Source: Bacillota bacterium (lineage in GTDB: Bacteria; Bacillota; Clostridia; Lachnospirales; Cellulosilyticaceae). Taken from it: a stretch of 64,000 nucleotides of DNA. The notes beneath the pieces were generated by a model, which had not been told where the DNA came from, did no database searches, and saw nothing but the letters and a program-made list of their open reading frames with translations. Below are positions 55,981-64,000 of the stretch, one piece after another (positions within the stretch are counted from its first letter, which is position 1; each line of letters opens with the position of its first letter). Location: assembly GCA_023393125.1 (NCBI GenBank), contig JAEWMQ010000073.1, positions 17,398 through 81,397 of the forward strand, given 5' to 3'. The position numbers and the translations under genes are program-made.

Positions 55981-55987
55981 TTCTATT

Positions 55988-57706
55988 TTAATTCTCTGAC
56001 ATAGATAAATTGTTTATTATGATTTTATCTATTTCTAACTTATCTTGTAGTAATTTAGCAACAGATTCTATAATACAATTTAACAAAGCAGATTTATGTT
56101 CCCTCTTCCCTCCATTTGGCTCAATTTCTTCATAAATGGTATAATAAGTTTTACCTCCTTTTGAAAAAAGAATGGTATCACCACAAGCATCCCTATAATA
56201 CTTATATGGTATTCTTGTTTTACTATATCCAGATTCAAAAAACACATAGGACTCCCACTTAGATAGTGTTGCCTGACATGAGGCAAGCGTACTTTTTAAT
56301 ACAAATAGATACTCGGATAACTCTTCATCAGAAAAATCCCCTTGATTTTCCCTGATTTGTTCTACTGCTTCATTCAATAGGTTTGCTGCCTCATATGTCA
56401 CGATATTGCATATATATTCATCTTCAATCCATTCTGTTGCCACATTATTAAAAAATAAGCTAGAAATATGATTTTGTATTTTTCCAGACTGAGGTTTTGG
56501 TTGCAAATGATCTCCGACTCCATTTACAGCTTGTCTACAACGTATTGCATATTTCCTAAAAATACACGAATCCAACCCATAAATTACATTTTCTATTAAT
56601 TGATTTTTATATTCTTTGTTTTTACATTTTTGTATAACATTATTAATTGCATTTTCTTCTTGTTGTTTTAATCCCATTACCTTATTAAATAGACCACAAA
56701 TAATATCATTATACTTATTATTATAAGCTTCCATCTGTTGTTCATTAAGGCAATAATCATCTTTATTAGGTATTTCCGGTAGTATCGTACCTATCTGCTC
56801 TCGTAGTCTTATATCAAATACTGTACTACCTTCTAATACATTCTTTTCTTCCAGAAACTTAATCATTGTTTCAAACTTTTTAGAAAAATTCTTATTTTTA
56901 GTTGGACTAATACAATTTTCTATAGTTGCTATTGGGGCATCCAAATGAGTTCTACTTCTTATACATATTTCAAATGACTTTCCGAACATTGGCTTTAATT
57001 CATCATATATCTGATTAAATAAATGTTCAGTTACTCCTTTTTCATCAAAGATAAAAATATTTACATCAGGAGTATAGCTAGTATAACTTCTTTGTAATTT
57101 GTCAGATGAATCAAATACACCTCTTGTATCTATTAGTATCATCTGCTTAAGATTATATTGTTCTAACACTTCTTTAAATTTATCAGATGCTCTTAATTCA
57201 ACCTCTATATCAAACAATTTATTATATATCAGATTATCCTCAAAATACTTATACCATGAAAGTATTTTCTTATCTTCATCAAAGTAATCCTTTATAATAT
57301 ATCGCTCTAATATTATTTCTTCTATTTTTTTCAAATACCCCTTTAACCAAGAAGAAATCTCTTTTATATCAATATTATCAGCCTCTAGTATTTCAATACC
57401 TTCAAAATCATTAATTTTTTTCATAACAGAAAACGTCTTTTTAAATTCATTTATCTTAAATTTTAACTTATCCTCCTTCTTCTCTATGAATTCGGCACAC
57501 AACTGATTTATCTTAGGTACTAACTTCATACTGCTTTCTTTATCATAGTTAATAATATAAACAACATTTCCCTTTGTCTTACCATCCATATTATCCTTAT
57601 GAATATATGTAGCAATTTCTTGATTCTGTATGCAAGTACTAATAATCCTTGATTTTCCGACTGTTGATGGTCCCATAAAATTTAATATATATGTATCTTT
57701 ATTCAT
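55988..57706 (-). CDS. Large P-loop NTPase, GTPase-like
   Basis: 572 residues. Walker A GPSTVGKSR (residues 12-20), a G3-like IDTRG (about 195), and a long, mostly helical remainder with the stalk-like WKYFED to KEVLEQYN region. The Walker A and DxxG spacing suit a large dynamin-like or septin-like GTPase better than an AAA protein, but no clear NKxD is seen (RSRTHLD may stand in). Downstream of the CD-NTase by 166 bases in the same direction. Not part of the usual CBASS gene set; function unknown. Confidence 0.75.
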   Translation of the reverse strand: MNKDTYILNFMGPSTVGKSRIISTCIQNQEIATYIHKDNMDGKTKGNVVYIINYDKESSMKLVPKINQLCAEFIEKKEDKLKFKINEFKKTFSVMKKINDFEGIEILEADNIDIKEISSWLKGYLKKIEEIILERYIIKDYFDEDKKILSWYKYFEDNLIYNKLFDIEVELRASDKFKEVLEQYNLKQMILIDTRGVFDSSDKLQRSYTSYTPDVNIFIFDEKGVTEHLFNQIYDELKPMFGKSFEICIRSRTHLDAPIATIENCISPTKNKNFSKKFETMIKFLEEKNVLEGSTVFDIRLREQIGTILPEIPNKDDYCLNEQQMEAYNNKYNDIICGLFNKVMGLKQQEENAINNVIQKCKNKEYKNQLIENVIYGLDSCIFRKYAIRCRQAVNGVGDHLQPKPQSGKIQNHISSLFFNNVATEWIEDEYICNIVTYEAANLLNEAVEQIRENQGDFSDEELSEYLFVLKSTLASCQATLSKWESYVFFESGYSKTRIPYKYYRDACGDTILFSKGGKTYYTIYEEIEPNGGKREHKSALLNCIIESVAKLLQDKLEIDKIIINNLSMSEN

Positions 57707-57872
57707 ATTTGGCTCCCCTCTTTTATATAAACTCTTTTTTAATACTCACACCTATCATTAATAAGATACATATCACAATATCAATTTAGCCCCACATAAT
57801 CCTTCATTAGCTAGTTCTACTTAGATAATCTTCTTAGAAATGCTTTATTATCTCTTCTACATTATGCTTTAT

Positions 57873-59249
57873 CTATATTCCTTCTCCTATTGGTACTTCA
57901 ATTTTCCCCCTTCCAAAGCATATTCCATTTTTCACAATATAACATTCAACATAATGTCCACCATTAAAATCTGTAGTTTCTTTTTGATGAGCATTATTTG
58001 TTTTTTTAATTTGTCCTCTTATCATGTTTCTCTGAAGAGCTGACTCTCCTTGGTTTTTTATCTTCCAATAGATGTCATATGGTTTAATAGCATTTGTATA
58101 GGCTATATAAAAGTCAAGCTTTTTATTCTTTCTCAATAACTGCTTATCTCTTAATATCACGCTTAATAATTGAGTTCGCCATCCATCTTGTGAAACTTTA
58201 CATTCTAATATCACATCATACTTCAGATTCATTGGCATTATATTTTCTATTAATTCTTCCGTATCATTATAATTCACTCTATAAGCATCCGTAGCTGAAT
58301 AGTTACATACTTCATTCAATGATCTATTAGAAGTTGTAGAATCCCAGAAATCATGATTGAAAAACTCTTTCCAAGCATCTTTTGCATTTTTCTCTGTGCA
58401 AGCACTATCAAATAATATATTTAGGTTACTTAATTTCTCTTTCAACCTATTACAGAGATTGTCTACCTTATCCTTGTCTAGCTGCTTTAACAATAATGTC
58501 TGCTCTTCATCTGTTGGGTTATTTACTTCTTTATTAATCTCTAACCTAGATTGAACTTCTTTCATTGTATAATAGAACATTTCATCCATTCTGCTATGGT
58601 CTTGAATCCTTTCATCGCATAAGACAGATTGAATTAACCCTGCTGGCATTTGCCAACTATCTCTAGACTTACAAAACATTTTAGAAAGCCTTACTACTTG
58701 TCTTAACTTTTCACCATGTTCTTTGATTTCATCTTTAAACCAATTATTAATTGCTCTTGGATCTCTACTTCTCCATTCACTTCCAGCATGTTCATACAAA
58801 TAAGAATCATCATCTTGTTTAGTTCTTCTATATATTGCGAAGTCAATATGATAATTATCAGCATATACAATTCTTACACAATTCGTCTTAGCTTCTGGTT
58901 CAGTTTTAAAATTAGTACACTTTCTTTTCAATGCATCTACTACAATATTTTTTATAGCCCTAGATCCGATACCCTCAATATTAGTATTATCAAATACAAT
59001 CGCAACATCAATATCATAATCATTATTTTCATTTTGGGTTACTGTAGACATTGCAACGCTTCCCTGCTCTAATGTCTCCGCCAATTTATAATTTGTCTTC
59101 TTTTCAGTATTATACTCATCTAATCCTGCTGTCAATCTATCAATATTTAATTTTTTCTTTTCTCTTAAATTATTAGTTTCTGCCTTTGATAACACAACAT
59201 AATTATAATAAAACTTCTTAAATTCTGTTGACACATCAAACATTAGCAT
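57873..59249 (-). CDS. CBASS-type CD-NTase with AGS-C sensor domain
   Basis: 458 residues. Nucleotidyltransferase core: GS at residues 63-64 (LEQGSVAMST), DID at 79-81 (DYDIDVAIVF), third Asp at 136 (YHIDFAIYR), the classic three-carboxylate site. The tail (about 335-455) has WRTQLLSVILRDKQLL, VKN-like WKIKNQGE, and GGHYVECYIVKNG, the AGS-C ligand-sensor domain found in SMODS enzymes. It should make a cyclic oligonucleotide when a phage signal arrives. It starts 10 bases after the TM-SAVED gene. The second Met (59243) has the better-spaced ribosome site. Confidence 0.9.
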   Translation of the reverse strand: MLMFDVSTEFKKFYYNYVVLSKAETNNLREKKKLNIDRLTAGLDEYNTEKKTNYKLAETLEQGSVAMSTVTQNENNDYDIDVAIVFDNTNIEGIGSRAIKNIVVDALKRKCTNFKTEPEAKTNCVRIVYADNYHIDFAIYRRTKQDDDSYLYEHAGSEWRSRDPRAINNWFKDEIKEHGEKLRQVVRLSKMFCKSRDSWQMPAGLIQSVLCDERIQDHSRMDEMFYYTMKEVQSRLEINKEVNNPTDEEQTLLLKQLDKDKVDNLCNRLKEKLSNLNILFDSACTEKNAKDAWKEFFNHDFWDSTTSNRSLNEVCNYSATDAYRVNYNDTEELIENIMPMNLKYDVILECKVSQDGWRTQLLSVILRDKQLLRKNKKLDFYIAYTNAIKPYDIYWKIKNQGESALQRNMIRGQIKKTNNAHQKETTDFNGGHYVECYIVKNGICFGRGKIEVPIGEGI

Positions 59250-59259
59250 CTCTCCCTTC

Positions 59260-60345
59260 TCAAATAATTAGTTTTCCTTTTTCATCTTCTGTAACTACTA
59301 TACCAAAAGCATATCTAGGTTCATTGTCTCGGATATAATGATAACTTATAATTCTTGGTAATCTGTTTCTATCCTTTTCGATTAGCCTCCCCAATTCTAT
59401 AGACACACAACTTGGAATCACTGCTACAAGATGAATTCTTTGTAAATTTGGATACAAGGAAGTTAGCTTTTCTAATTCTCTAATTGTCAGTTCAGTATAT
59501 GAATGCAACTGTTCCTTATACTTAATTACATTATCATTAGGCTCTTGTAGACCTATGCTAATAGTGTCCATACTACCAAACTGAGCTAAATCTGAAGCCA
59601 AAGGTTTTCTAGTCATGGCAACTGTGACCACGATATCAGTTGAGTCAGGTTTATTAACTGCCTCATTAATATTTAATTCTGCAAATTTCCTTCTAAACCC
59701 CTTTTTCTTTAATTCATAGAATTTTTTCTTAAACTTATCATACTCGAAATATCTATTAATTTCAGTGCCTGCTATAAATGTACCTGCTAAGATTGTGAAT
59801 GGTATAGGTGCCATCCCTGTAAAACCTTTATTCCCCTCTTTAGATTGATTCATAAAGCATTCGCATTTCTCTTTTATCTCATCCACTATGTATTGGCAAA
59901 TAATCTGCGTTATATTTCTCCCTTCATTAAATGCTCTAATAATATCAATTGTATGTTCTCTAATTTTAAAGTCTACTAAACCTAAATCTTTTGAATTTGG
60001 TTCTTGACCAATATATATCTTATCTTTACTAAATAAATTTAAGACATAAAATCTATCTTTTATATTTTTCCCATAGACAAAGCCCAAGATAATAAGTATG
60101 AACCCACATGCAATTCTAATATACATCTCATTCTTATTAGAACTAATGTCAACATTCATCCAAGTCACAATAATATTTATCAAAGTATCATTAACTCCAG
60201 GGAATGCAGAAATCACCAGTCCTACACCAGATGAAATTAAAAGGTTTCCTGGATATTCTTCCTTATTGTTTCCCTTAAGTTTATATACTAGAATTCCTAT
60301 TGCAATTGCAAGTAAAACTATTACTCCTATAAAAATATAATACAT
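59260..60345 (-). CDS. Membrane-anchored SAVED-domain effector (TM-SAVED)
   Basis: 361 residues. TM helices at about 2-22, 40-64 and 78-94, and a further hydrophobic stretch near 175-195. The C-terminal half (about 230-361) is SAVED: IVVTVAMTRKPLASDLAQFG, then RIHLVAVIPSCVSIELGRLI and the final ISYHYIRDNEP strand. SAVED domains bind cyclic trinucleotides; TM-SAVED effectors are believed to break the membrane when activated. Preceded by the small repeat protein, 11 bases away, and followed by its CD-NTase. Confidence 0.85.
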   Translation of the reverse strand: MYYIFIGVIVLLAIAIGILVYKLKGNNKEEYPGNLLISSGVGLVISAFPGVNDTLINIIVTWMNVDISSNKNEMYIRIACGFILIILGFVYGKNIKDRFYVLNLFSKDKIYIGQEPNSKDLGLVDFKIREHTIDIIRAFNEGRNITQIICQYIVDEIKEKCECFMNQSKEGNKGFTGMAPIPFTILAGTFIAGTEINRYFEYDKFKKKFYELKKKGFRRKFAELNINEAVNKPDSTDIVVTVAMTRKPLASDLAQFGSMDTISIGLQEPNDNVIKYKEQLHSYTELTIRELEKLTSLYPNLQRIHLVAVIPSCVSIELGRLIEKDRNRLPRIISYHYIRDNEPRYAFGIVVTEDEKGKLII

Positions 60346-60356
60346 ATGTCGCCTTC

Positions 60357-60599
60357 TTACCTTTCTTTATTTGATTGAGTTAATACGCTTGCAGCTAATG
60401 CTTTTGTTGTATCATTGTACTTTGGACTTGTAAGTACTTTAGAAGCAATAGTTTCCATAGTTGAACCTGTTTGCTTTTTATTTCCTGTTTGTGCCAATGC
60501 TGATGCTGCCAACTGCTTCTGGATTTTTGATGAATTGTCATTACTTAAGATTTCCCCAGCTAAAGAGGCAACCTTACTTCCTGTTTCTTTATTACTCAT
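60357..60599 (-). CDS. Small internally duplicated protein, first gene of the CBASS-type operon
   Basis: 80 residues, soluble and helical, built of two matching halves: TGSKVASLAGEILSNDNS then LAASALAQTGNK, and TGSTMETIASKVLTSPKY then LAASVLTQSNK. No known catalytic or binding motif. First in the operon behind the CIRCE promoter and strong GGGGGAGG ribosome site, so it should be made at high level. Could be an antitoxin-like or sensor partner; this is inference. Confidence 0.8.
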   Translation of the reverse strand: MSNKETGSKVASLAGEILSNDNSSKIQKQLAASALAQTGNKKQTGSTMETIASKVLTSPKYNDTTKALAASVLTQSNKER

Positions 60600-60680
60600 T
60601 TATTTTCCTCCCCCATATTTAAAATAATATTTTAAGACATTATAGTTTTGTTTGAATCAATAACGTATTTTACACTTATA

Positions 60681-60707
60681 TTAGCACTCAACTTTAACGA
60701 GTGCTAA
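60681..60707. promoter_or_regulatory. Perfect CIRCE element (HrcA operator)
   Basis: TTAGCACTC, nine bases (AACTTTAAC), GAGTGCTAA: identical to the CIRCE consensus. The arms extend to 16 perfect pairs (60674-60714) and overlap the -10 box. It lies 82 bases before the first ATG of the CBASS-type operon, in the position usual for groE and dnaK operons. Confidence 0.97.
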
Positions 60708-60711
60708 TATA

Positions 60712-60740
60712 AGTATACTACTTCCTTTTTATATTTTCAA
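60712..60740 (-). promoter_or_regulatory. Promoter of the CBASS-type operon
   Basis: Minus strand TTGAAA (60740-60735), 17 bases, TATACT (60717-60712). Its -10 overlaps the extended arm of the CIRCE element, so bound HrcA would block polymerase. Confidence 0.8.
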
Positions 60741-60914
60741 TAATATATTTTGATTTTTCAAAATATATCCGCATATGAAAAAGCGGCATATACATCAAGG
60801 CTTACTCGCCTATGCATTATTTACCCTGCCATACTCTTCCTACTAATATTCTCTAAAATCACTATAATAAAATACATACATACTGGTATAAATAAATCAA
60901 TTACTTTGATTACC

Positions 60915-60952
60915 AAAAAAGACTAAGAACGTTTTTAAACCTTCCTAGTCTC
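60915..60952 (-). terminator. Terminator of the integrase gene
   Basis: Minus-strand AGACTAGGAA / TTCTTAGTCT stem then TTTTTTGG, overlapping the integrase stop region by a few bases. Confidence 0.65.
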
Positions 60953-60955
60953 TTT

Positions 60956-62103
60956 TTATTTTCCTATTTGATTGTTTATAGCATTAGCTACTGCCCCAGT
61001 AACTTTACTGTTTCCCTTATCTAGATGATGCACATATACTTTCGATATTGTGTTTGCTGAACTATGCCCTAACATCTGTGAAATGTCAAAAATCGTCATC
61101 CCGGTTTGATTTGCAGTTGTTGCACACGTATGCCCATGCCCATGAAACTTCATATGTGGTAAACCCCGCTTCTTTAGAAATCGCTTAAACTCATTGGAAA
61201 AGTAATCTACATTATACAATTCACCATTATCTTTACATATAACATTCCCACCATTGTTATAATTAATGCCGCACTTGAGCCTACCCTCATCATATTTATT
61301 CCTTGCAGCCTCTAACATTCCTATCAATTCACCTGCATAGCATAGCTTCCTTTCTGATGACTCAGTCTTTGGTCCATCCACATATACTTCTCGGCCAGCT
61401 GATGTTCTTGTTTCTTTTACGTATATAATATGATTCTCTAGATCTATATTCTCCCATTTAAGACCATTTACTTCTCCGCGTCTTAATCCTAGATACAATG
61501 CCAGTTTAACTCCAAGTTCGATTGGATGACCTTTTAGTTTCGAAAATAATCTTTCCACTTGCTCAAGACTATACACCTGAACCACCTTTTGTTTATTCTT
61601 AACTAGTTCCATATCTTCCATGAAATTATTTATAATAATCTTTTCTGACTTTGCTGTATTAAGCATACTTTTAAGCAAGTCTTGATACTTTTTAATTGTA
61701 TTGTTACTAAGTCCTTTATTTTTACTTAAATGGCTATAATACCTATTAATGTGTTGTTCACTTAATTTTGAACCTCTATATCACCGAGATAAGGAATAAT
61801 ATGGTTTTGAACTATATTCCTATACCCATAAAGTGTAGTTTTCCTACATTTAAGTTCTTTAATATTATCTAGCCAGTAAGTAATATAACTCTCTACCGTA
61901 TCTTTGCATGGTGCTGCTAAACTTCCTCTTTTCTTATTGTACTCAAATTCTATAAGACATTGTCTTGCTTCTTTTACCGTCTCAAATTTTTTTACTACTT
62001 TCATACGTTTTTCAAACTCATCTTTACCATAGTCTAATGTCACATAATATGCTTGCCTTGTTTCATCAAACGCTATATTTCTCTCGATTGCTCTACGTGC
62101 CAT
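60956..62103 (-). pseudogene. Tyrosine-recombinase integrase, frameshifted and mutated
   Basis: Two open frames make one integrase. The first (62103-61762, AGGAGG ribosome site, ATG 62103) has the AP2-like DNA-binding start and SAM-like core-binding part, ending GDIEVQN with a stop. One base restored there joins it to LSEQHINRYYSHLSK and the catalytic part (61678 down): Arg I in GLRRGEVNGLKW, but HGHGHTCATT where HxxRH is expected (Arg II replaced by Gly), later GHSS and the Tyr in SKVYVHHL. So both the frame and a catalytic Arg are lost. It lies beside the tmRNA 3' end, the usual place for island integrases. Confidence 0.85.
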
Positions 62104-62258
62104 AAATAACTGCCTCCTAAAATTGTTTATAGTATTTATATCAGCACGTATAAAACCGTGTATATATCTCTCTAATAGACGTATAAAATACATTTTGACG
62201 TATTGTGCCACGTATTAATGTCTACCAACTTGTCTACCATATTACTTTTTTAGAAATG

Positions 62259-62304
62259 CAAAAAGAGCTCAACTCCTTGATAAATAAGGTGTTAAGCTCT
62301 TTTA
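62259..62304 (-). terminator. Rho-independent terminator of ssrA
   Basis: Minus-strand GAGCTTAACACCTT / AAGGAGTTGAGCTC stem then TTTTTG, 8 bases after the tmRNA 3' end. Confidence 0.85.
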
Positions 62305-62311
62305 CTCCGAA

Positions 62312-62335
62312 TGGAGGTGAGGAGAATCGAACTCC
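62312..62335 (-). other. Probable attachment site at the tmRNA 3' end
   Basis: The T-arm/acceptor end of tmRNA (TTCGATTCTCC, CACCTCCA) next to an integrase pseudogene is a known attachment position. The second copy of the core was not found in the window. Confidence 0.35.
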
Positions 62336-62657
62336 TGTCCGAAAGCCCATATAGCGTGGTCTCTACCATCATATTCTTTGTTTTGACATTCCCTCCATCT
62401 AGCGCCCAAAGACAGGCTCTAGATTTTAGTAGCTTCATGGTATCTACATCAGCTCAAAGCTTTGCTGCGTAGAGGATCCGCGAGTCGAAGCCCTGATCTA
62501 GGCTGCGGAGGACCTAGGAGGACTGCGCCTTAATTAGGCAGCGATTGCTAAATTATCGTTAGCGTTTACTTTAAGTGCCAGCTTTTAACGTAGACTCCGG
62601 CGTACTACGGATGGCTGCCCCAGTAGATGTGACCCCCGTCGAAACCAGTGCACCCCC
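62312..62657 (-). ncRNA. ssrA: tmRNA (ssrA)
   Basis: 346 bases. The acceptor stem pairs GGGGGUG (5' end) with CACCUCC (3' end), discriminator A, CCA not encoded. TTCGATTCTCC gives the T-arm. The tag frame is at 62563-62534: ANDNLAIAA then TAA, with a GTAAAC lead-in before the first GCT. It rescues stalled ribosomes with SmpB, whose gene is 186 bases upstream in the same direction. The proteolysis tag with -AA end suits ClpXP. Confidence 0.96.
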
Positions 62658-62843
62658 TTATTATAACAAGAACAATCTCTTGCTGAAGTAAGTGCCTTTT
62701 ACGCTGTAAAGACATTCTCCTACTTCTAAATAAGGTGACTTTGGTTTATAACGGCTAGATCGACTACACTAGCAGTTAGAATGTTATTATACTATAGCTT
62801 TCGCTTACTTGCTAGAAGTAAATTCTGCTAAAGTTACCAAAAT

Positions 62844-63314
62844 TTAAAGGTTTTTAATTTTAAAGTCTCTCTCAATGGCACGTTGTGTATCTTTCTTCAC
62901 GATATCCTGACGTTTATCATGATTCTTTTTACCTCGTGCAAGACCCATTTCCACTTTCACAAGGCTGCCTTTAATGTACACACGAAGGGGTACAATAGTC
63001 ATTCCTTTTTGAGTGGTTTCACCAAGGAGTTTATTAATTTCTCTTTTATGAAGCAAAAGCTTACGGGTACGCAGCGGGTCTTTATTAAAAATGTTCCCGT
63101 GATCATAAGGGTTAACATGCATATTATAAATAAATGCTTCCCCATTTTTGATCTTAATAAAGCTTTCTTTAACAGAGCATCCCCCTTGACGAATGGATTT
63201 TACTTCTGTTCCAGCAAGTGCAATACCTGCTTCATAGACTTCATCTATAAAGTAGTCATGATATGCTTTCTTATTGTTAGCTATAACTTTAAAACTCGTT
63301 CTATCCTTAGCCAT
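62844..63314 (-). CDS. smpB: SsrA-binding protein
   Basis: 156 residues. Starts MAKDRTSFKVIANNKKAYHD, then the GIALAGTEVKSIRQG segment and KINGEAFI-type strand, ending in the basic tail GKKNHDKRQDIVKKD typical of SmpB. It binds tmRNA and places it in the ribosome. Immediately upstream of ssrA, the common arrangement. Ribosome site AAAGGAG before the ATG. Confidence 0.97.
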   Translation of the reverse strand: MAKDRTSFKVIANNKKAYHDYFIDEVYEAGIALAGTEVKSIRQGGCSVKESFIKIKNGEAFIYNMHVNPYDHGNIFNKDPLRTRKLLLHKREINKLLGETTQKGMTIVPLRVYIKGSLVKVEMGLARGKKNHDKRQDIVKKDTQRAIERDFKIKNL

Positions 63315-63456
63315 GGTGTGCTCCTTTCTTCATCTCGTTTGCTTATACAGTATAACATAATTTGTAAAAAATGCAAGACTCCTTGTTAACTAAAGCCATA
63401 GAGACTTGAAACATCATTCTAAAATCGGTATGCTTATAATAAGTGAAATGTGCATA

Positions 63457-64000
63457 AGCGTTTATGAAAAAGGGTTGTGGACGGAAATGAGAGGGCAGAC
63501 CTATCTTCCATGGTTCCGGTTCAAGTTTTCAGAGGCACTAGGCTCGTTTATTTGGATGAACGTGCGAAAACTCCCGTTGGTCAAACACTCGCACTAAAAT
63601 CCATCCAAAACACTCGCCAAGTGCCTCTAAAAAACTCTCCCAAGTCACCCTTCCAGATAGTTCTCCCCTCTCATTTCTTCCAAACGTTATTACACTCATA
63701 AACGTTCCTGACAGTAAAGCGACGTAAAAAATATAATACCATTTTAAACGTATAAGCAGTTTTCTCATGTCTTGTTCTATTAATAGTAACGCACAAAGCT
63801 TCTTATTAGTTTAATTTGGTAAAACAGTAGCTATGTAGGGAGACTAGTGGAATTGCTGGAAGATGCCTTGGAACAGAGCTTAGAAACTCTTAATGAAGTA
63901 ATCCTTATGGGTTTTAGGGTGAGTGTCTGAGCGTAGCGAGTTTTCACCCGTTCATAAGGATTACGAATTTAGAGTTTCTTAGCGGAGTGAGACAGCAGCT
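63457..64000. repeat. Dispersed long foldback repeat, copy B (cut by the window end)
   Basis: Same order and orientation as copy A. First foldback 63457-63705: CGTTTATGA / TCATAAACG, GAAATGAGAGG / CCTCTCATTTC, AGAGGCACT / AGTGCCTCT, GTGCGA / TCGCAC. The second begins near 63827 and runs past the window end; its GTAATCCTTATG / CATAAGGATTAC helix is perfect here and has one mismatch in copy A. Short ORFs within it are by-products of the palindromes. Confidence 0.8.

Noticed and set aside
62658..62665. TATAAT directly before the tmRNA 5' end as the ssrA promoter
   Set aside because: It ends only two bases before the mature 5' end, too close for a start site. The real promoter must lie further up, or ssrA is read from smpB.
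63538..63768. 76-residue minus-strand ORF within repeat copy B
   Set aside because: It is not kept in copy A and falls in palindromic sequence; by-product of the repeat.
1..64000. CRISPR array
   Set aside because: No set of short evenly spaced direct repeats and no cas gene seen; the repeats present are long foldbacks or single hairpins.

Overview
The window looks like the chromosome of a low-GC, AT-rich, anaerobic Firmicute of the Clostridia. The signs are strong AGGAGG-type ribosome binding sites, B12-dependent MetH, a secreted SLH-domain pectinesterase, BMP-type nucleoside importers, a CIRCE operator and an ssrA/smpB pair. Lachnospirales such as Cellulosilyticum would fit, but that is an impression and was not searched.

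Layout. 0-1.5 kb: the end of a GNAT acetyltransferase and the first copy of a long dispersed non-coding repeat. 1.5-6.3 kb: a Ter-type stress module (MoxR-like AAA ATPase, metallopeptidase/VWA protein, DUF4116 repeat protein, then TerD-VWA). 6.5-25 kb: mostly housekeeping and membrane genes: metH, mscL, an AlaX-like / HAD phosphatase / glycerol-1-phosphate dehydrogenase operon, Uma2, DUF554, a c-di-GMP pair (EAL, and dual substrate-binding-domain GGDEF), a riboswitch-controlled purine permease, a pentapeptide protein, YitT, a lipoprotein and a CPBP protein. 24-27 kb is a zone of gene remnants and very small ORFs. 27-34 kb: a purine module (BMP lipoprotein, ABC ATPase, two permeases, 8-oxoguanine-deaminase-type amidohydrolase) divergent from an XRE-cupin regulator. 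34-35.4 kb: pirin and an HxlR regulator with a visible operator. 35.5-39.7 kb: a sulfonate-type ABC transporter with an arylsulfotransferase-like protein. 40-46.4 kb: a beta-hydroxyacid dehydrogenase, an orphan BMP lipoprotein, an SLH pectinesterase, a structured non-coding stretch, YcxB and a dead RibD-type deaminase.

46.5-62.3 kb is the accessory region. It holds a three-gene TerB-N / BrxD-like ATPase / Lhr-like helicase operon, a graveyard of IS66 and IS982 pieces, then a CBASS-type operon: a small repeat protein, a TM-SAVED effector, a CD-NTase with AGS-C sensor, a large P-loop NTPase, a HAD remnant and a DUF1643 protein. It ends with a frameshifted, catalytically mutated tyrosine integrase lying beside the 3' end of tmRNA, a classic island insertion site. 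smpB and a second copy of the 5' repeat close the window.

The most striking observation is a perfect CIRCE element (the HrcA operator) overlapping the -10 region of a good promoter directly upstream of the CBASS-type operon. If it works as it reads, an antiphage signalling system is wired to the chaperonin/heat-shock repressor. The second is the long repeat at both window ends: two large foldback structures whose stems are kept by compensatory changes between the copies.
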